Assembly: GCA_015229095.1 (NCBI GenBank)
Contig: JADGCE010000106.1
Span: 1-9,225 of the forward strand
Origin: Magnetococcales bacterium
Lineage (GTDB): Bacteria > Pseudomonadota > Magnetococcia > Magnetococcales > Magnetaquicoccaceae
Reading direction: 5' to 3'
DNA length: 9,225 bases
Below are positions 6,915 to 9,225 of this stretch, piece after piece. The position numbers and the translations under genes were made by a program. The notes under the pieces are model-generated. The model had not been told where the DNA came from, did not search any database, and saw nothing but the letters and a program-made list of their open reading frames with translations. Numbering within the stretch: the first letter of the stretch is position 1; every line of letters begins with the position of its first letter.

Positions 6915-7607
6915 TTACCGTGCGGGCTGGGCGGGGAAGGGTGGCGCAGGAAGTGCCTGGGGCGCGGGGGATGGGGCCATCTGGCGCATCTCCTGGGCGG
7001 GGGAGGAGACGATATGCACCGGCATGGGAAAGGCGCGCAGATATCCGATCATCATACCGACGCTTGCCAGGATCATGGCACCCATCTTGATCACCATGCG
7101 GAGTTCCATCTCCTTCATGTCCCGTTTGAGTTCCGCCCGGATGGTTTCAATGTCCTGCGTCAGTTTTGCCCGGGTGGTTTCAGTGTCCTGCGTCAGTTTT
7201 GCCCGGGTGGTTTCAATGTCCTGCGTCAGTTTTGCCCGGGTGGTTTCAATGTCCTGCGTCAGTTTTGCCCGGATGGCTTCGATATCCTGGGCGAGTTTTA
7301 CTTGGCTGGTTTCAATGTCCTGCGTCAGTTTTGCCCGGATGGCTTCGATATCCTGTGTGAGTTTTACCTGGCTGGTTTCAATGTCCCGTTTGAGTTCCGC
7401 CCGGGTGGTCTCAATATCCCGTTTGAGTTCCAGCACATGAAGATCCACCGTGGCCACATCCGCCTTGGTGGAGAGCTGGGCATGCAATATCTCTGAGAGC
7501 AGGCGCACCTGCACCTCTGCTTGCTCCTCTGTAAAGCCTGTGGCGACCATCTGTTTGATAAACTTGTGTGTGTCAAAGGCAAAGGCGACATCGGAGGTCG
7601 TGCTCAT
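6915..7607 (-). CDS. CCDC90/DUF1640-like coiled-coil protein with ten hendecad repeats, C-terminal membrane segment and Pro-rich tail
   Basis: This is a 230-residue protein. Residues 10-45 (FDTHKFIKQM..GFTEEQAE) resemble the start of DUF1640/CCDC90-family proteins, whose bacterial role is poorly known. Residues 60-169 are ten consecutive 11-residue units, consensus KLTQDIETTRA, giving an uninterrupted hydrophilic coiled coil. A hydrophobic segment (about 174-192, MGAMILASVGMMIGYL) follows and then a Pro/Ala-rich tail of about 38 residues. The ATG at 7607 is chosen because AGGAGGA (plus-strand 7617-7623) lies 9 nt upstream; an in-frame ATG at 7664 would add 19 residues unlike the family. The N-terminus and coil probably face the cytoplasm, with the tail across the membrane, but this is inference. 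The gene converges on carA and diverges from the methyltransferase gene. Confidence 0.85.
   Translation of the reverse strand: MSTTSDVAFAFDTHKFIKQMVATGFTEEQAEVQVRLLSEILHAQLSTKADVATVDLHVLELKRDIETTRAELKRDIETSQVKLTQDIEAIRAKLTQDIETSQVKLAQDIEAIRAKLTQDIETTRAKLTQDIETTRAKLTQDTETTRAKLTQDIETIRAELKRDMKEMELRMVIKMGAMILASVGMMIGYLRAFPMPVHIVSSPAQEMRQMAPSPAPQALPAPPFPAQPAR
7101..7430 (-). repeat. Tandem array of ten 33-bp units inside the coiled-coil gene
   Basis: Ten in-phase 33-bp units encode 11 residues each. Units at 7200-7232 and 7233-7265 are identical, and 7167-7199 differs by one base. A higher-order 66-bp period is also visible: 7266-7331 and 7332-7397 each encode an AIRA-type unit paired with a SQV-type unit. 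The outer units (7101-7133, 7365-7430) are the most diverged. This pattern fits recent expansion by slippage or unequal recombination, with older copies at the ends. Confidence 0.95.
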
Positions 7608-7640
7608 GGCGGTTGCTCCTCCTGGGTGGACACGGAGAAC

Positions 7641-7670
7641 ACTGTACCGTACCGGCAAGGGCATGGTAAA
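7641..7670 (-). promoter_or_regulatory. Weak candidate promoter for the coiled-coil gene
   Basis: On the minus strand, TTTACC (plus 7665-7670) and TACAGT (plus 7641-7646) are separated by 18 bp. Each matches the sigma-70 hexamers at 4 of 6 bases. A transcript would start about 27 nt before the strong AGGAGG site. It lies in the 113-bp divergent spacer shared with the methyltransferase gene; no convincing promoter for the latter was found there. Confidence 0.25.
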
Positions 7671-7720
7671 GAAAAATGCATCGTGCCGCCCCGCTCATGC
7701 TTCAAAAAGGAGAACGACAG

Positions 7721-8590
7721 ATGGCAGAAGGGTTGATCGTGGCGTTTCATCCCCCGGCTGTATTGGACAGGCAACGTCTGCGGCGGGCCTGGCAGCGGGC
7801 TGCGCCCACCATGAGCGCCCCGGAGGGATTGCTGGCGCAGATGGGCCAACCGTTGTTGGAGCGGCTGGATGATATTCGCCTGACCCCGACCCGGATATTG
7901 GAACTGGGAGACCGCAGCGGCCAGATGGCCCGGCAGCTGCAAAAACGCTGGCCCAAGGCGCAGGTCTGTGCCCTGGCTCCGTTTCCCGGCCTGGGCCCAC
8001 CGCCCTCCCGTGGTTTGCCCTGGCAGCGGCGTCCCTGGCAACTGGTGGGCGAGGCCCGTCGACTGCCCTTTGCCCGTGGGCAGTTTGACCTGGTCATCTC
8101 CAGCATGGCCCTGCATTGGAGCAGCGATCTGCCCGCCGCTCTGCGGGAGGTGCGGCGGGTGTTGGCCGCCGACCGGCTCTTTTTGTTCACTGTGGCCGGT
8201 TCGGAGAGCCTGCAGGAGCTGCATGCCTGCCTCGCCCAGTGGGATCGGGAACGAGGGGGGGGAAGTTGGCCGCGCCAGCTCCCGTTGCCCTCCCTGGCGG
8301 GGTTGGGGGATCTGTTGACCGCCAGCGGTTTTGTCCTGCCGGTGGTGGATCGGGATCGCCTCTCCCTGCCCATCCCGGATCTGCCCTGGTTGTTGCGGCA
8401 GTTGCGCGCCATGGGGGCGGGCAACCACATGCGCAACCGCAGCCAGGGGTTGGGGGGCAGAGGCTGCGTCCGGCGTCTGGAACAGTTGTATGATCAGGAA
8501 TTTCGCCAGAGGGACAACAGCCTGCATTGCACCCTGGAGCTGCTGTTTGGCCATGCCTGGAAGGGGCTGGATAAAAGCCATCCGGGTTAA
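7721..8590 (+). CDS. BioC/NDUFAF5-like class I methyltransferase with degenerate SAM-binding motif
   Basis: This 289-residue protein resembles BioC (malonyl-ACP O-methyltransferase, biotin synthesis) and the related NDUFAF5 group. The N-terminal LDRQRLRRAWQRAAPTM (15-31) matches the family opening. LPFARGQFDLVISSMALHW (115-133), DLPAALREVRRVL (136-148), a QEL-containing helix (165-167), LGDLLTASGF (195-204) and a LRQLRAMGAGNHMRNR stretch (225-240) follow in family order. Motif I is altered: ELGDRSG (61-67) where ELGCGTG is usual, so the central Gly is Arg65. The acidic residue expected after strand 2 is absent (CALAPFPG, 83-90). Cofactor binding may therefore be lost or changed. AGGAGA at 7708-7713, 7 nt upstream, supports the ATG at 7721 over the one at 7676. 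No other biotin gene is in the window, so a bioC symbol is not assigned. Confidence 0.8.
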   Translation: MAEGLIVAFHPPAVLDRQRLRRAWQRAAPTMSAPEGLLAQMGQPLLERLDDIRLTPTRILELGDRSGQMARQLQKRWPKAQVCALAPFPGLGPPPSRGLPWQRRPWQLVGEARRLPFARGQFDLVISSMALHWSSDLPAALREVRRVLAADRLFLFTVAGSESLQELHACLAQWDRERGGGSWPRQLPLPSLAGLGDLLTASGFVLPVVDRDRLSLPIPDLPWLLRQLRAMGAGNHMRNRSQGLGGRGCVRRLEQLYDQEFRQRDNSLHCTLELLFGHAWKGLDKSHPG

Positions 8591-8616
8591 GGCATCATCA
8601 TCCGCCAAACCGGATG
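8573..8616 (-). terminator. Candidate terminator in the convergent gap
   Basis: An inverted repeat spans 8579-8588 (CATCCGGGTT) and 8608-8616 (AACCGGATG), giving nine pairs with one bulged G. The inner GGC/GCC at 8591-8593 and 8604-8606 could extend it. Read on the minus strand the hairpin is followed within three bases by four T residues (73-76 of the 8500s), so it would stop transcripts of the unrecognised gene that ends at 8654. The left arm lies in the last codons of the methyltransferase gene. The T tract is short and the loop fairly long. Confidence 0.35.
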
Positions 8617-8653
8617 CAGAACAGTCGAAGCCCGGTGCCAAAACGGGTACGGT

Positions 8654-9079
8654 TTAAAAAAAGGCCCTCCAGCCGCTTTTGGCCGGTTTGCAGGCCGGGG
8701 GAGTCCACTCCACCCCTTCGGGGGGAAAACGGGAGAGAATCCACCAGGGCAGGATCCCTCCCTGGCCGCCGCAACCACAGCCGGCCCGGCGAGGATGGAA
8801 GACTTTGATGATCCAGGGATCTTCCTGGCTTTGCACATAGACCAGGGTGCTCCAGACACCCCGCTCCTCGTATAAAATTTCCTGCAACAACTGCTGCAGA
8901 TGGCGGCTGGCGGCCGGGCCATCCACCGTTTCCGTGCTGGGGGCGTTGGGCGGTTCCAGCAGATACCAGCCGTCGATGGCAGCGATGCGGGTCGCCAGAC
9001 GGTTGGCATCTTCCTGGCGGATCATGCCGTTGAAACGGCCATTCAGGCGTTCACTGAAGGTGAGAAGGGGGTTGGGCAT
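8654..9079 (-). CDS. Hypothetical protein with Gly/Cys-rich CGCGG patch
   Basis: I do not recognise this 141-residue protein. It has no signal peptide or membrane helix. The first 80 residues look alpha/beta with a predicted helix (SRHLQQLLQEILYEE, 58-72). A strand-like stretch (STLVYVQS, 77-84) is followed by DPWIIKVFHPRR (87-98), then a Gly/Cys cluster GCGCGGQGG (100-108) and an aromatic PWWILSRFPPEGVEW (111-125). The pair of cysteines at 101 and 103 plus Cys130 could hold a metal, but that is speculation. The ATG at 9079 lacks a clear Shine-Dalgarno; the frame stays open to an ATG at 9208, adding 43 residues of poor composition. That longer form would overlap the putative gene starting at 9194, so the shorter form is preferred. 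Coding codon preference and ordered hydrophobics support a real gene. Confidence 0.65.
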   Translation of the reverse strand: MPNPLLTFSERLNGRFNGMIRQEDANRLATRIAAIDGWYLLEPPNAPSTETVDGPAASRHLQQLLQEILYEERGVWSTLVYVQSQEDPWIIKVFHPRRAGCGCGGQGGILPWWILSRFPPEGVEWTPPACKPAKSGWRAFF

Positions 9080-9193
9080 GGGGATGACTCGTGCGGTGGT
9101 GGGTTCCCTTGGCAGGCTCTTTCCTCTATCATGGAACAGAAGCGGGTGGTTGTCCAGCCGTTGCCACTTTTCCGAACAAGGAGATGATCGTCC
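9080..9193. other. Intergenic spacer between divergent genes
   Basis: This 114-bp stretch separates the unrecognised minus-strand gene from the putative plus-strand gene at 9194. TTGGCA at 9109-9114 and TATCAT at 9127-9132 each match sigma-70 hexamers at 5 of 6 bases, but only 12 bp separate them, too short for a normal promoter. Nothing else recognisable was seen. Confidence 0.4.
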
Positions 9194-9225
9194 ATGGCCG
9201 TTACCCATGCCCCTTTTCCCGACAT
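9194..9225 (+). CDS. Start of a gene running off the right edge (partial)
   Basis: ATG at 9194 is preceded by AAGGAG at 9178-9183 with a 10-nt spacer and opens a frame reading MAVTHAPFPD to the edge. The strong ribosome-binding site is the main evidence. Only ten codons are visible, so no product can be named. The minus strand also has an ATG exactly at the edge (9225) opening a 60-residue frame, but it has no known upstream context and overlaps the neighbouring gene. Confidence 0.45.
   Translation, partial: MAVTHAPFPD

Noticed and set aside
7101..7430. CRISPR-like array
   Set aside because: The units are contiguous with no spacers and preserve the reading frame; it is a protein-coding tandem repeat.
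7014..7496. Plus-strand repetitive frames opposite the coiled-coil gene (repeats such as FCPGGFNVLRQ)
   Set aside because: A 33-bp repeat is in phase on both strands, so repetitive antisense frames are automatic. The minus-strand product has a strong ribosome-binding site, a family N-terminus and a membrane segment.
7604..8641. 345-codon minus-strand frame opposite the methyltransferase
   Set aside because: It is antisense to a protein with ordered methyltransferase-family motifs and has no domain of its own.
9109..9132. TTGGCA...TATCAT as a sigma-70 promoter, or TGGCA as a sigma-54 element
   Set aside because: The hexamers are only 12 bp apart, and the sigma-54 -12 GC element is missing at the required spacing.

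Overview
The window is GC-rich and densely coded. It reads as chromosome from a Gram-negative bacterium, most likely a proteobacterium. The evidence is a LapB/HlyD-type type I secretion pair (which needs an outer membrane), a leucyl/phenylalanyl-tRNA transferase (aat), a BioC-like methyltransferase and a CCDC90/DUF1640-type coiled-coil membrane protein. This mix would fit a magnetococcal or alphaproteobacteria-like lineage, but that placement is inference; no rRNA or tRNA is present to anchor it.

Layout. Positions 1-48 hold the last codons of a plus-strand gene that looks like an ABC-transporter ATPase tail. Positions 162-3739 (minus) form a two-gene secretion operon: an inner-membrane ABC exporter with an N-terminal, apparently inactive C39-like domain, then a HlyD-type membrane-fusion protein whose start overlaps the exporter stop by 4 nt. 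The exported substrate and the TolC-like outer-membrane partner are not in the window. A 108-bp divergent spacer separates this from a plus-strand operon at 3848-6897: aat, a 381-residue protein with two FHA domains, and carA (small subunit of carbamoyl-phosphate synthetase). carB does not follow.

The next gene (6915-7607, minus) converges on carA and encodes a tail-anchored-looking coiled-coil protein built on ten 11-residue repeats, visible in the DNA as ten 33-bp units. Divergent from it is a BioC-like methyltransferase (7721-8590, plus) whose SAM-binding motif is degenerate. It converges on an unrecognised 141-residue protein (8654-9079, minus). A well-placed ribosome binding site and start codon at the right edge suggest one more plus-strand gene beginning at 9194.

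No mobile element, CRISPR array, integrase or RNA gene was seen. Nothing here amounts to a clearly new multi-gene system. The best leads are the internally duplicated double-FHA protein lodged between two housekeeping genes, the expanding hendecad-repeat protein, and the methyltransferase fold with a damaged cofactor site.
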